Assembly (NCBI GenBank): GCA_018302335.1
Contig: JAGVZT010000024.1
Coordinates: forward strand, 1-47,707
DNA length: 47,707 nucleotides
Source: Candidatus Woesearchaeota archaeon
Lineage (GTDB): Archaea; Nanobdellota; Nanobdellia; Woesearchaeales; JAGVZT01
Direction of reading: 5' to 3'
Shown: one piece after another, positions 10,139 to 19,242 of the stretch
How positions within the stretch are numbered: position 1 is the stretch's first letter
How the letters are laid out: each line of letters opens with the position of its first letter
The notes under the pieces: model-generated
Seen by the model: the letters and a program-made list of their open reading frames with translations, nothing else
Databases searched by the model: none
What the model was told of the DNA's origin: nothing
Position numbers and translations under genes: made by a program

Positions 10139-10414
10139 CTACCCTATCGCGCGCCGGACATCGTCCACAGAAACGGACTCAACTCCCGTTATGGCCCCTA
10201 TCTTCTTCTCAAGAGGGTCGGTGGCACCCTTGGCCTCATCCATGACAAAAAATACCTTCAAGGCCTTGAGGCCGAAGGCGATGGGCTCAATCTCGCATTT
10301 CCCCACGACCCCGCCGTACGCAGCGACCTCCTTCTCGGCCGCCTTCTGGAGAGCTGCAAGGTTGGTAGAGGGGGATTCCGGCATGACACGCAAGGTGACG
10401 ACGACGCGCGCCAT
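10139..10414 (-). CDS. translation elongation factor EF-1 beta
   Basis: MARVVVTLRVMPESP...; IEPIAFGLKALKV typical of archaeal EF-1 beta. Confidence 0.88.
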   Translation of the reverse strand: MARVVVTLRVMPESPSTNLAALQKAAEKEVAAYGGVVGKCEIEPIAFGLKALKVFFVMDEAKGATDPLEKKIGAITGVESVSVDDVRRAIG

Positions 10415-10581
10415 CAGTTCGGCCCCATGAAGCCGCACGCAGGGCAGGAGTAGCTCACCGCGTTCTCCCTGCAGGGCCCACAGCGCATGATGTCGTAGTT
10501 CTGGCACTGGGGGCACTTGAATACCGTTGTCGCAGTGGTGTTCGTGACTCTCTTGTGGCAGGAAATGCAGCTGCTGGCCAT
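10414..10581 (-). CDS. small zinc-finger protein (two CxxC pairs)
   Basis: MASSCISCHKRV...FKCPQCQNYDIMRCGPCRENAVSYSCPACGFMGPN; TGATG overlap with the EF-1 beta start. Confidence 0.85.
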   Translation of the reverse strand: MASSCISCHKRVTNTTATTVFKCPQCQNYDIMRCGPCRENAVSYSCPACGFMGPN

Positions 10582-10675
10582 GTCCACCCGGGAACGCTGC
10601 CTCTTTAAAAAGCTTTGCGGCCGGCCCGGCGAGCTTCGCAAAGGCTTATATAGCGAGAAACCGCGAGAAGCATCC

Positions 10676-10801
10676 ATGGCTCGCGGCAGGAAAGCCGAGA
10701 CGGAGACCCAACTGGTGGTCATCATCCTCTTCATCATCGCGGCCATTGTGCTGTTCTTCATCTTCACCAAGAGCATCCTCCCAAAGCTGGTGCTGGAATG
10801 A
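10676..10801 (+). CDS. small single-TM protein, class III-signal-like N-terminus
   Basis: MARGRKAETETQLVVIILFIIAAIVLFFIF; TATA-like cttatatag about 10644; first gene of + operon; ATGA overlap with the next gene. Confidence 0.75.
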   Translation: MARGRKAETETQLVVIILFIIAAIVLFFIFTKSILPKLVLE

Positions 10802-11484
10802 GCAAGAGAGGGTATGAGCTGGTTTCCAGCGCGTTCGGCGGAGTCATCCTCGCCATCATTGTGGGAGTGGTGATTCTCATGCTGGTCGGGGTGATGATAC
10901 GGGTCTTCGGCGGCGCAGCCTCGGCGGAGAGCTGCCGGAGAAGCATCGCGTTCACGGACACCACCCACCGAAACATCCTGCTCGCGGACAAATTCTATCT
11001 GGAGTGCGACCCGGTGTATCGCACGGTCTCCCTGCCGGAGCAGGTCGCCACCGCACCGGAGGTCGCGAAGAAGGAGCTTGCGGACAACATGGTGAGCTGC
11101 TGGAACGTCGTTTCCCAGGGTGAGTTCAATCCCTTCGGGAGGCAGATTCCCCAGATTCCCAACTCAAAGACCTGCCTCATCTGCTCGGTGGTCAGCTTTG
11201 ACAAGGTGTTCCAGGAGAACCTCCCAGGCGTGACCGGGATGCATACCTTTCTCCAGACCAGCTACGTCACCGTGGACGGAAAGGACATGCTTTACAAGGA
11301 TGCCCTGCCTGACGGCTGGAACGACATCCAGGTCGTGAGCGATGTGATAGACACCACGGAGTCCTACGCGATTTACTGGGCGAAGACCTTCAACTCGTTA
11401 GGCCTCGCGTCGTCAGCTCCCACCCGGGTGTACCTGAGTCAATACCGCAGGCTTCTCAGCGTATGTGATACCGTGGTGAACTGA
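10798..11484 (+). CDS. membrane-anchored pilin-like/surface protein
   Basis: MSKRGYELVSSAFGGVILAIIVGVVILMLVGV N-terminus, conserved Cys in ectodomain; overlaps the next gene. Confidence 0.75.
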   Translation: MSKRGYELVSSAFGGVILAIIVGVVILMLVGVMIRVFGGAASAESCRRSIAFTDTTHRNILLADKFYLECDPVYRTVSLPEQVATAPEVAKKELADNMVSCWNVVSQGEFNPFGRQIPQIPNSKTCLICSVVSFDKVFQENLPGVTGMHTFLQTSYVTVDGKDMLYKDALPDGWNDIQVVSDVIDTTESYAIYWAKTFNSLGLASSAPTRVYLSQYRRLLSVCDTVVN

Positions 11485-12431
11485 TGCGGCGCGGATCCTG
11501 GGCAAGTACGACTGTTCTGGGGAGCTTCGTGCTCGCGCTCCTGGTGCTCACGGTACTCGGTTTTGTGGTGACAAACATCCTCAGCGGAGGCGGCGAGGGG
11601 GTGGACAAGCAGGCCTGCAGCCAGAGCGTCCGGATGAGCAGCCAACTGAAGATTGGCGTAGGAACGGACCTGCAGAAATGGCTTGTGAACCGCTACGGCA
11701 GCACGGCGAGGCTGGAGTGCGCCACTGAGTACCTGAGCGTGAAGGAAACGGAACCGGAGGCGCTGCAGGCGACCATCGCTGATTCCATGGTGGACTGCTG
11801 GCAGATGTTCGGCGAGGGCAACCTTGAGCTGTTCGACACCAAGGACGCGAGCTTCTGCGCGGTGTGCTCGCGGCTGGAGTTCGAGCAGCCTACGGCCCTG
11901 CCGGGATTCACGCGATACCTGATGGCCCACAATCCCCCCGGAAAGGACGTCTCCTACTTTGAGTACTTCAAAGGCGTCGGCAGGAGATGCGGAGGAAGGA
12001 TGCTCTCAGACGAGGATAGTCAGTCCCTCTACGAGCAGAGCGGGCTTGACCAGCTAGACACCATCAATACCGCGAATCCCCTTGCGGTCATCTACTACAC
12101 CCGGAAGAACGCGTATCCGGATGGATTCCTCGGCCTCAACTCCGGTGAGGTGGAGACATCCTTCTACGGCACCGCAGCCGGAGTGACGCTGGCCTTCGCA
12201 GGACTTGCCCTTTGCGCGACGGTCGCGGGCTGCTCCGTCGGCGGACCGATGATAGGCATCGCGCTAGTCGGTGCGGGTATCACAGGAGGGGCCCTCGGCT
12301 ACGGCATGGGCGCCGCGTGTACCTCCGACTATGACGCCTACATCGTGCTCTGGGACTACTCCAAGCTCGCCGACCTGGACTGCACCTATCTGGAAAGCGA
12401 ATCTACCCCACTCGTCATCAAGGAGGTCTGA
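11484..12431 (+). CDS. membrane-anchored pilin-like/surface protein
   Basis: MRRGSWASTTVLGSFVLALLVLTVLGFVV N-terminus; ectodomain resembles the preceding protein (DCWQMFGEGNLELFD...CAVCSRLEF vs SCWNVVSQGEFNPFG...CLICSVVSF). Confidence 0.75.
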   Translation: MRRGSWASTTVLGSFVLALLVLTVLGFVVTNILSGGGEGVDKQACSQSVRMSSQLKIGVGTDLQKWLVNRYGSTARLECATEYLSVKETEPEALQATIADSMVDCWQMFGEGNLELFDTKDASFCAVCSRLEFEQPTALPGFTRYLMAHNPPGKDVSYFEYFKGVGRRCGGRMLSDEDSQSLYEQSGLDQLDTINTANPLAVIYYTRKNAYPDGFLGLNSGEVETSFYGTAAGVTLAFAGLALCATVAGCSVGGPMIGIALVGAGITGGALGYGMGAACTSDYDAYIVLWDYSKLADLDCTYLESESTPLVIKEV

Positions 12432-12473
12432 ATGATTGCTTCCGTGTGCGCATCGCGGACCACAAACAGAAAG

Positions 12474-12540
12474 CGGCCACAAGACGTAGAATATCCGGCA
12501 TGCCGGCGGGACAACGCGAGACGGCATCCCGGCCGGGAGG
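12474..12540 (+). repeat. intergenic palindromic element copy 4
   Basis: gcggccacaagacgtagaatatccggcatgccggcgggacaacgcgagacggcatcccggccgggag. Confidence 0.8.
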
Positions 12541-12601
12541 CACAGGATATCCGCATGGTCGGGGAGGAAACTATTTATACGGAAGTTCCCGGGGAGAGCG
12601 C

Positions 12602-12754
12602 ATGAGGCGCGGCACCATCCAATGGGACACCATCGTTATCTGGGTCCTGCTGCTGCTCGGGCTGCTCATCCTCCTTGCAGTCATCGCAGTTTCCAGGGAG
12701 AAGATGCTCGCCCTGGTGCAGAAAATCGCCGAGGCGCTGAGGTTCGGGGCATGA
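12602..12754 (+). CDS. very small single-TM pilin-like protein
   Basis: MRRGTIQWDTIVIWVLLLLGLLILLAVIAVSREKM...; TATA-like ctatttatacgg upstream; ATGA overlap with the next gene. Confidence 0.75.
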   Translation: MRRGTIQWDTIVIWVLLLLGLLILLAVIAVSREKMLALVQKIAEALRFGA

Positions 12755-13965
12755 GACGAGGCAGCATCGCCGTAGAGCAGTTCGTCGCGGTGGGCATCGC
12801 CCTCACCGTCATCGTCGTCATCCTGCTCGGAGCGGCGACGAAAATCTGGCCTGGCTTCATGCAGTTCCTTGGCGTCGCAGGCCTGGACAACGAGACCGGG
12901 ACTGGCTCACTCATCGCGCGGGCGTGGACGGACTTCGACGAGAGCGGACAGCTCCAGTTCCACTTGGTAGAGGGCTCAGGTATCACCAGGGCGCGGGCGC
13001 AGGACACCTTTGGTGTCTACGAACTGTTCGACGCGGACCCGTTTGTCCAGCCCCTGTGCCAGCTGGAGCAGCTGCAGACCATGTCACCTCGGATGTTTCC
13101 CCAGGGCGCTGGCGGTGGCACGTTCGACATTGACTGGACCCTCACCCAGAGCCCGGGAGCCTTCGGCACGCGCTGGCTGTGCATCCGGGTCTACGATGAC
13201 AACGCTGCCGACCTCCAGAATCCGCCGTTGCTGGTGCGCATCAACTCCTGGCAGTTCCTGCTCAACACGTATCTGAACACCCCCATGTTCCTGCTGAACA
13301 GTCCATTTATTTCCGCCCCTCAGGGCTCAGCAATCCGCTGGTCCCTGGCAATGCATCGGAATCCCCCGGGGGCGTTCTGGGACAACTATCCGAGCGACCA
13401 GAGCTTGCTGCTCAGCGACGCGGAGTGGCGGGAGGTCCATGATTTCCTCGGACTGGCCACCTCGGGCATCCCAAACACCATCCCCGATATCCCGGCACTG
13501 ACGAGCGGGACGTTCAAGGATTTTCTCAACAAGCTCCCTTGCGCGTCCCCCGACCTGAACTCGGGTGCCACTGGAGTGAAGAAGCGCGCGCTTCAGACCG
13601 TGGTCACCGCACTCTTCGGCGACATCCAGGATTTTGAGTCCGCCAGTGGACGGCCTGCCACGCCCGGCCAGCCGGTTCCCCGCCTGCGTGACGGGACGGG
13701 CCCGCGGGGATGGCAGTCCGGCGCCTATGCCAACCAGCTCTACCCCGTGGAGATAGGCGTCTGGTATCCGGAGATGGCAGTGGGAGGGAACCTTGCCTGG
13801 AACCCCGAGGCCATGGTAAGAGCTAGGACCAACGCTTGGATAGGGGATGACGCGTTTTACGGCAAGCCGTACAGCGCACAGATGGATTTTCCGGGCACGG
13901 GATGTCTTGCCGGCAAGACGATGACTATCTACCTGCGCGCCTGCACTGCCTGCGGAGGAGGATGA
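12751..13965 (+). CDS. membrane-anchored large pilin-like/surface protein
   Basis: MRRGSIAVEQFVAVGIALTVIVVILLGAA N-terminus (Glu at +5 after G); C-terminus CxxCGGG. Confidence 0.75.
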   Translation: MRRGSIAVEQFVAVGIALTVIVVILLGAATKIWPGFMQFLGVAGLDNETGTGSLIARAWTDFDESGQLQFHLVEGSGITRARAQDTFGVYELFDADPFVQPLCQLEQLQTMSPRMFPQGAGGGTFDIDWTLTQSPGAFGTRWLCIRVYDDNAADLQNPPLLVRINSWQFLLNTYLNTPMFLLNSPFISAPQGSAIRWSLAMHRNPPGAFWDNYPSDQSLLLSDAEWREVHDFLGLATSGIPNTIPDIPALTSGTFKDFLNKLPCASPDLNSGATGVKKRALQTVVTALFGDIQDFESASGRPATPGQPVPRLRDGTGPRGWQSGAYANQLYPVEIGVWYPEMAVGGNLAWNPEAMVRARTNAWIGDDAFYGKPYSAQMDFPGTGCLAGKTMTIYLRACTACGGG

Positions 13966-13967
13966 CC

Positions 13968-14240
13968 ATGAACAAGAGAGGAGCGGAGCTCACCCTGAAC
14001 ACCATCATCATCGCGGCGCTGGTGCTGCTGCTGCTGGTTGTCCTCGTCATGATTATCGTCGGCTTCTTCGGAGACACGGTGCCGCAGTTCGGCAACTTCG
14101 TGACGTGCCAGGGCCGCGGGGGACAGTGCTACCAACAATGCCAGGTGGGGGAGCAGAAACTCTGGCGCTTCGGCGGCTGCGGCGGCGAGGACTATCTGGG
14201 AGCGGACTACTGCTGCATCCCGCCCGAGAACCCTGCGTGA
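13968..14240 (+). CDS. small single-TM Cys-rich protein
   Basis: MNKRGAELTLNTIIIAALVLLLLVVLVMIIVGFF followed by a Cys-rich tail. Confidence 0.75.
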   Translation: MNKRGAELTLNTIIIAALVLLLLVVLVMIIVGFFGDTVPQFGNFVTCQGRGGQCYQQCQVGEQKLWRFGGCGGEDYLGADYCCIPPENPA

Positions 14241-14244
14241 GAGC

Positions 14245-15165
14245 ATGAACAAGAGAGGAGAGAAGGAGAGCCTGCGCACCATCATCTATCTGATAGCAGC
14301 AGGCATCATCATCGTCTTCCTCCTCGGGCTGATGGGGCGCTGGTTCTGGGGCATCTTCCGCCAGGAGCTGCCGCAGACCGAAGCCTATGTCCTGAAGAAC
14401 TTCGAGCGTCTGGCGGATGAGTCGCAGAGCATGCTGGACTATGGTGACTACAATGAAGTCAGGGTGCTGCCCTTCACCCTGAAGGCCGTCGGGGATGATG
14501 CGTTTTTTGCTCTGGTGGGCATCAATCCGGACTTGCCTGCGACCGAGGCGACGGGCTGCGACAGTGGCCGCTACGATGTTCCCTCGGCGTGCAGGAACAA
14601 GAACTGCCTCTGCCTCTGCACCAAGCAGGACTGCACCGACGCGAAACGCTGCATAACCTTCGAGGGGATTCGCGTGGCGAGCATCGACTCATCAACCTAC
14701 AGCTGGGGCCTCCCGCTGGACGTCCCGGACCCGCTGGGACTCCAGCAGCTGGAGCAGCTCGCGCTTCCCATCCAGTGCGACGGCGCCGGAGGTCCCAACA
14801 GCGGAGCCGACCGGGAGCAGATGAATCTCTATGTTGAGGAGTCGTATCTGAACGGCCAGCGCTATCTCATCATCTCCGAAGAGAACGACGGCACCCGGAG
14901 ACGGGAGTCGGTCATCCGCGGCACTCCCAATCCTGTGTGCACTCCTGCTGGGACCACGGGAACCGCCATGCAGAGCTGCGCATCGCTCAACTGCTGCGAC
15001 GACTGCCGCATGCAGGGGGTGCGCGCGGCGACGCCCCGCTGCTGCAATCCCGCAGGGAAAACGGGGGCCAACATGCAGAGCTGCGCGTCGCTCAACTGCT
15101 GCGACAGCTGCCGCGCAGTAGGCGGGGGACCAGGACCTCGCCCTCCGCAGTGCTATGTTCCCTAG
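14245..15165 (+). CDS. single-TM surface protein with Cys-rich C-terminal tandem repeat
   Basis: MNKRGEKESLRTIIYLIAAGIIIVFLLGLM; two 35-aa units with AMQSCASLNCCDDC/NMQSCASLNCCDSC. Confidence 0.78.
   Translation: MNKRGEKESLRTIIYLIAAGIIIVFLLGLMGRWFWGIFRQELPQTEAYVLKNFERLADESQSMLDYGDYNEVRVLPFTLKAVGDDAFFALVGINPDLPATEATGCDSGRYDVPSACRNKNCLCLCTKQDCTDAKRCITFEGIRVASIDSSTYSWGLPLDVPDPLGLQQLEQLALPIQCDGAGGPNSGADREQMNLYVEESYLNGQRYLIISEENDGTRRRESVIRGTPNPVCTPAGTTGTAMQSCASLNCCDDCRMQGVRAATPRCCNPAGKTGANMQSCASLNCCDSCRAVGGGPGPRPPQCYVP
14938..15145 (+). repeat. 105-bp (35-codon) tandem duplication within CDS 14245-15165
   Basis: CTPAGTTGTAMQSCASLNCCDDC.../CNPAGKTGANMQSCASLNCCDSC...; unit starts at 14938 and 15043. 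Confidence 0.85.
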
Positions 15166-16550
15166 ATAGGTACGGGTCCAGGGGGTGGAGGCGGTGGCAC
15201 GGCAGGCGGCGGGACGTAGATGATGGTAAAACCATCGGAATCCCCGGCACTCACGTGGCCCGCGTAGTCTACAGCGGTCACCGTGGCACGGTAATTGCCC
15301 GGAGACAGGCCATCGAAGGTCTCGCCTGTCCCGCCGGTGCTGCTCGCCGGGCCCGGATTGATGTCGACGCGATAGTACCTGACGTCCTCAGCGGGATTAC
15401 GGTCCCAGGTCACTTCCACCGTCCCGTCGTCGACCTGCTCTGCACGGACCCCTGTCACCGCCGGGGGAGGAACCTTGTCCACGAGGCGGACCGCGAAGCG
15501 GTACTTCACCGAGCGGATGTCGATGCCGCCGTCACCGATGGGCAACTCGGTGCTGCTCGTAGCGCAGAATTCGTAGGTGCCGACGCCAAACAGCGGAGTG
15601 AGGAGCGGCAAGGTGAAGCGATGGGTGCAGTTGCCGTACACGAGCGTCACGCCCTGGTCTTCGAGCGCTTCATAGCTCGGCATGTCGCGCAGCGGCCTCG
15701 CGCAGTGACTCACTCCCAACTCGTCCTCCTGGCAGAGCGCGAGCTCGCGGACAAAGGCCTGCAGCAACTCGTATTCCCCTATGTCGTAGTCCACTTCCGC
15801 AGCCCACGAAGGGTCAGCCGCATAGGAATGGGGCGGGAGCTCCAGCCGAGGGCCCGGTGGGCCACCCGGGCCGCCTCCCCCGCCGCCTGGCTGCACCGTG
15901 ATGCTGCCCGGGTCCGGGGGTGGGTCCGTGAAGGTAACTGCGCTACCGGGGTTGTAGCCGACGGAGTCCGCGGCGCAGCGTCCCGAGGACGCCATCCCCT
16001 CGGGACTCAGCACGGGAGGGATGTCCAGGCAGGCGTACTGCCAGGGGTCCAACCGACGCCCGTCCTTGAGGATTTCCAGGTGAAGATGGCATGCGGTGGA
16101 CATCCCTTTGGTGCCGACATGGGCTATGACCTCGCCGTGGCCGACTGCCGCGGTCTGCACTCCCTCGAAGGGCCGGAGCGCGAAGTCCTCCATGTGTAAG
16201 TAGCGCGACACCCACCCGCTGCCGTGGTCAATCTCCACCACGGACGCTCCGGACCATCCGGGCCGGGTCTCCCAGAAGGTTGCGACACCTGGCGCGATGG
16301 CGCGGATGGGGTCACCACAGCGGCCGTTCCATATGTCCATCCCGCCATGGCTCTGGTAGTCAGGCGCGCGGAAGCACCACGTCACCACGAATCCGGCGCT
16401 CACTTCGACCGGGCAGGGGAAACTCTGGGAGGAGGTTGCCATCCCGGTCAGCGCGGTCAGTGGAGCAGCATAGGAATCCATCGCGCTGAACGCCCCCATG
16501 GCGGCCGAGAGCCACATGAGTACCGCGATGACAAGGATTGTGCGGCTCAT
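15162..16550 (-). CDS. secreted M23/LytM-like peptidase-domain protein with FN3-like C-terminal region
   Basis: Signal-like N-terminus; HGGMDIWNGRCGDPIRAIAPGVA...HLHLEILKDGR (M23 HxxxD and HxH); FN3-like PPPAVTGVRAEQVDDGTVEVTWDRNPAEDVRYYRVD. Confidence 0.85.
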   Translation of the reverse strand: MSRTILVIAVLMWLSAAMGAFSAMDSYAAPLTALTGMATSSQSFPCPVEVSAGFVVTWCFRAPDYQSHGGMDIWNGRCGDPIRAIAPGVATFWETRPGWSGASVVEIDHGSGWVSRYLHMEDFALRPFEGVQTAAVGHGEVIAHVGTKGMSTACHLHLEILKDGRRLDPWQYACLDIPPVLSPEGMASSGRCAADSVGYNPGSAVTFTDPPPDPGSITVQPGGGGGGPGGPPGPRLELPPHSYAADPSWAAEVDYDIGEYELLQAFVRELALCQEDELGVSHCARPLRDMPSYEALEDQGVTLVYGNCTHRFTLPLLTPLFGVGTYEFCATSSTELPIGDGGIDIRSVKYRFAVRLVDKVPPPAVTGVRAEQVDDGTVEVTWDRNPAEDVRYYRVDINPGPASSTGGTGETFDGLSPGNYRATVTAVDYAGHVSAGDSDGFTIIYVPPPAVPPPPPPGPVPI

Positions 16551-17488
16551 CTTCGCCTCCGCAGCGCGAACGCTGCGATGCCCACCAGAAGGAGTACCTC
16601 CGCGATGATAGGCCAGGGAAGAGAATGCTTCTGCTGTGGCTCAGCGTCTGGTTCTTCCGCCCTAGGGATATGATAATAGGGTGAGAACGGCTGGCAGGGA
16701 GCCTGGCAGCAGTCCGTCATCTCCTCGGCGAAGAGCACCTTGCCCAGGCAGACCTCTTCTCCGAGTGCGCAGGGGTTCCCGCCGAGGGCGCGGCAGCGCT
16801 CTTTAGGAGGTATGAGACAGTGTCCCTGGACACAGCACTTGGCGCCGGAATCGTCCGCGTACTGGAATGGCCTGGGGACGAAGCCGCCTTCCTCGCTGCA
16901 CATGATATCTGGAGGGCATATCTCCCCGCGCAGGTCCTTCCCGCACAGGGTGCGGTTCAGCGTGGTCGTCCGAGTGAGGCAAGTCCTGCAGTCCGCGCAG
17001 TCCGACTCAGCTCCCTGGCAGTCCGGGTCGCACACCCCGTCAGGGCGGAGGTCGCAGTAGTCATCGGCTGCCCCGCTCGCGCAGTCCGCGCAGGTGAGCG
17101 CATTCTCCAGGAGGACGCATCGTTCCCCCGAGCAGGGCTCGCATTGCCGGTCGTTGTCGCAGAAGGATATCGGAAGCGAGAGGAGCCGCTGATTCCCCCG
17201 GTAGATATCCACCTGCCTGATCTCCGGCGAGAACGGCACCCAGTTCAGCACGTTGGGATACGCGACCTCTGCTGCGAACGTTCTTCCCCCAGCGTCGATG
17301 AGCCACCAGCTGTAGTCGCTCTGTCCCTGGGGCAGCGGTTTGAACGAGGGAGCATAGTATGCAGTGTCCTCCATGACCCGCAGGCTGAGATTGGAGCCAT
17401 CCGCGTTGAAGCTCAGGGTGAGGAATGGCGACGGCTCGAACGCGAGCGCCAGCGGGAGCGCGACGAGGAGGGCGAGCAGCAGCTTCAT
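16547..17488 (-). CDS. secreted/membrane Cys-rich protein with C-terminal TM
   Basis: MKLLLALLVALPLALAF signal peptide; many CxxC; C-terminal WPIIAEVLLLVGIAAFALRRRR anchor. Confidence 0.75.
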   Translation of the reverse strand: MKLLLALLVALPLALAFEPSPFLTLSFNADGSNLSLRVMEDTAYYAPSFKPLPQGQSDYSWWLIDAGGRTFAAEVAYPNVLNWVPFSPEIRQVDIYRGNQRLLSLPISFCDNDRQCEPCSGERCVLLENALTCADCASGAADDYCDLRPDGVCDPDCQGAESDCADCRTCLTRTTTLNRTLCGKDLRGEICPPDIMCSEEGGFVPRPFQYADDSGAKCCVQGHCLIPPKERCRALGGNPCALGEEVCLGKVLFAEEMTDCCQAPCQPFSPYYHIPRAEEPDAEPQQKHSLPWPIIAEVLLLVGIAAFALRRRR

Positions 17489-18165
17489 GAGATAGCACCT
17501 CCTATTGGAGGGGAAGAGCCAGAGGACCCAGCAGCGTCCGGCTCGCCGGCGCTTCCCGGGGGACAGTCCCCGCTATAAGATGTCGGGGACATGCCGGCCC
17601 AGTCGAGCTCGCGGACGCATAATCCGGCAGAGGGCCAGCCCGGGATGAGGGTAACGCCGCTGGTGGAAAGGTCCTGCGCGAGGAAATTTGACGCTGTCGC
17701 ATACACCAGGAGGTCGCCGCCCTCGACCGCGTAGGTGAAGCCCGGTTTCGGGAACCCGGCGTCATCGAACGCTCCATCGAGCGCCTCATCGAGCCGGCTC
17801 GCGAGACCGTAGCGGTAGTCCGGAGCGCAGCTGGTGTCACCGCTCTGGCTGCCGACGAGCCAGAGGGGGGTGCCGTTGAGCGTGATGCCGCACGGAGAAT
17901 CCTCAAGGGTCTGCGAGGTGAAGCCGCCGTTCCACGCGAGGAGCAGCGACGCGCGCTCCGCGGCATACTCCCCCGCGAAATCTAGGAAGAGGCGGAACTC
18001 CTCAAGGTCGTGGTAGGAATGGTAGAGCCCGAACTCCCTGTCGCCGAGCTGCCGGTTCTGGGAGACACGGTTTTCCTTCAGCACGAGGAAAACAAACAGC
18101 GCGCTGAGCGTGATGGTCGCGATGAGCACCACGAGCCAGTTGAACACCACTCCCTTCCGGTTCAT
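17485..18165 (-). CDS. membrane-anchored pilin-like protein
   Basis: MNRKGVVFNWLVVLIATITLSALFVFLVLKENR; ATGA overlaps on both sides. Confidence 0.75.
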   Translation of the reverse strand: MNRKGVVFNWLVVLIATITLSALFVFLVLKENRVSQNRQLGDREFGLYHSYHDLEEFRLFLDFAGEYAAERASLLLAWNGGFTSQTLEDSPCGITLNGTPLWLVGSQSGDTSCAPDYRYGLASRLDEALDGAFDDAGFPKPGFTYAVEGGDLLVYATASNFLAQDLSTSGVTLIPGWPSAGLCVRELDWAGMSPTSYSGDCPPGSAGEPDAAGSSGSSPPIGGAIS

Positions 18166-18737
18166 TGCTGACGCTCCGTGCACATCTGTATAGCCACATT
18201 CGCGACCTGGTCCCCGCGGTCGGGGTCGTACAGCAGCGGGATTTTGATGGAGGCGCTCTGGAACTGCAACGGTCCAGTGTATATAGCGGCCTGGCCGCGC
18301 TGGCCACCCCTACTCCCGCAACTCTGCAGTGGATTACCCCGATTGAGGGCAATACGGCCATAGCGGGCGGTAATCTGCACCGCCCATGGCAGGTCGTCAG
18401 GATTCTCCTCAGGGTCCGATGCAACGAGATAGCCGTCCATCATACTCTCGATGGCTGCGCGGAGCTCCTGCTGGCGCGGCTCGTACTCATTCCGGGCGAT
18501 GACCTCGCCAACGCTGAGGCTGGAGCCGTCGGAGAACTGAACCGGAGCGCGCATCAGCGCCAAGAGGAGGAGCCTGCCCTCTATGGTGGTGTCCACCTCG
18601 CCCTGGACAGTGTACTCGCTCGGGCCGGAGCAGCCCCTGCTTATCGAGAAGAGCAGCACGAAGAGCACGAAGACAAAGATGTAGAAGAGGTAGGAGAAGA
18701 CGTCAACCAGCGCCGTGGGGACCTGGCCTCTGTCCAT
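18162..18737 (-). CDS. membrane-anchored pilin-like protein
   Basis: MDRGQVPTALVDVFSYLFYIFVFVLFVLLFSIS. Confidence 0.75.
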   Translation of the reverse strand: MDRGQVPTALVDVFSYLFYIFVFVLFVLLFSISRGCSGPSEYTVQGEVDTTIEGRLLLLALMRAPVQFSDGSSLSVGEVIARNEYEPRQQELRAAIESMMDGYLVASDPEENPDDLPWAVQITARYGRIALNRGNPLQSCGSRGGQRGQAAIYTGPLQFQSASIKIPLLYDPDRGDQVANVAIQMCTERQQ

Positions 18738-18738
18738 G

Positions 18739-19242
18739 TCAGTTTGGCATGATGGCGAGCACGTCCATCACTGCCGGAATCACCTCGCCGTTGTCGCGAT
18801 AGAGCACGGGCCTGCGCATCTGCCGCCCTCCTGCGCCGCCGGGACCCTGCCTATTGAGTCTCGGGAGCCAGGCGCGTATCCCCGGCTCGTTGAAGGTCGC
18901 CTCCTTGAGCGGCGTGCCGTCAAGCTCGGTGAGCGAGATTTTCATCGCAAGGAAGTCATTCCGCTCACCGTACCGGATGCAGGAGTCTAGCTGCAGGGTG
19001 TTGACTTTCCTGCTGTCCACCACTCCCGGATATGCGCGCTGGAGCCGGTCATCGTAGTAGGCGAGACACGCCGGCGAATACAGCAGCCTGTTGGCCTGCA
19101 GCTCCATCTCGGTCGCACGGACATCCGTGCGGAAGCTCATGTAATACCGCACGAGGAAGAGGATGGAGAGGATGACAAAGATGGCGAAGAAGAACTGCGG
19201 TATCTTCATCAGGACGAAGAAGGCGATGTTCCCGCGCTTCAT
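18739..19242 (-). CDS. membrane-anchored pilin-like protein
   Basis: MKRGNIAFFVLMKIPQFFFAIFVILSILFLVRYYMSFRTD; start overlaps stop of the next upstream gene (TGATG). Confidence 0.75.
   Translation of the reverse strand: MKRGNIAFFVLMKIPQFFFAIFVILSILFLVRYYMSFRTDVRATEMELQANRLLYSPACLAYYDDRLQRAYPGVVDSRKVNTLQLDSCIRYGERNDFLAMKISLTELDGTPLKEATFNEPGIRAWLPRLNRQGPGGAGGRQMRRPVLYRDNGEVIPAVMDVLAIMPN

Noticed and set aside
10605-10645. Another palindromic element copy (gcggccggcccggcgagcttcgc)
   Set aside because: Too short and lacks the core motif; GC-rich coincidence cannot be excluded
14937-16199. 420-aa plus-strand ORF spanning the convergent junction
   Set aside because: Shadow of the M23 gene and out of frame with the Cys-rich gene; no domain
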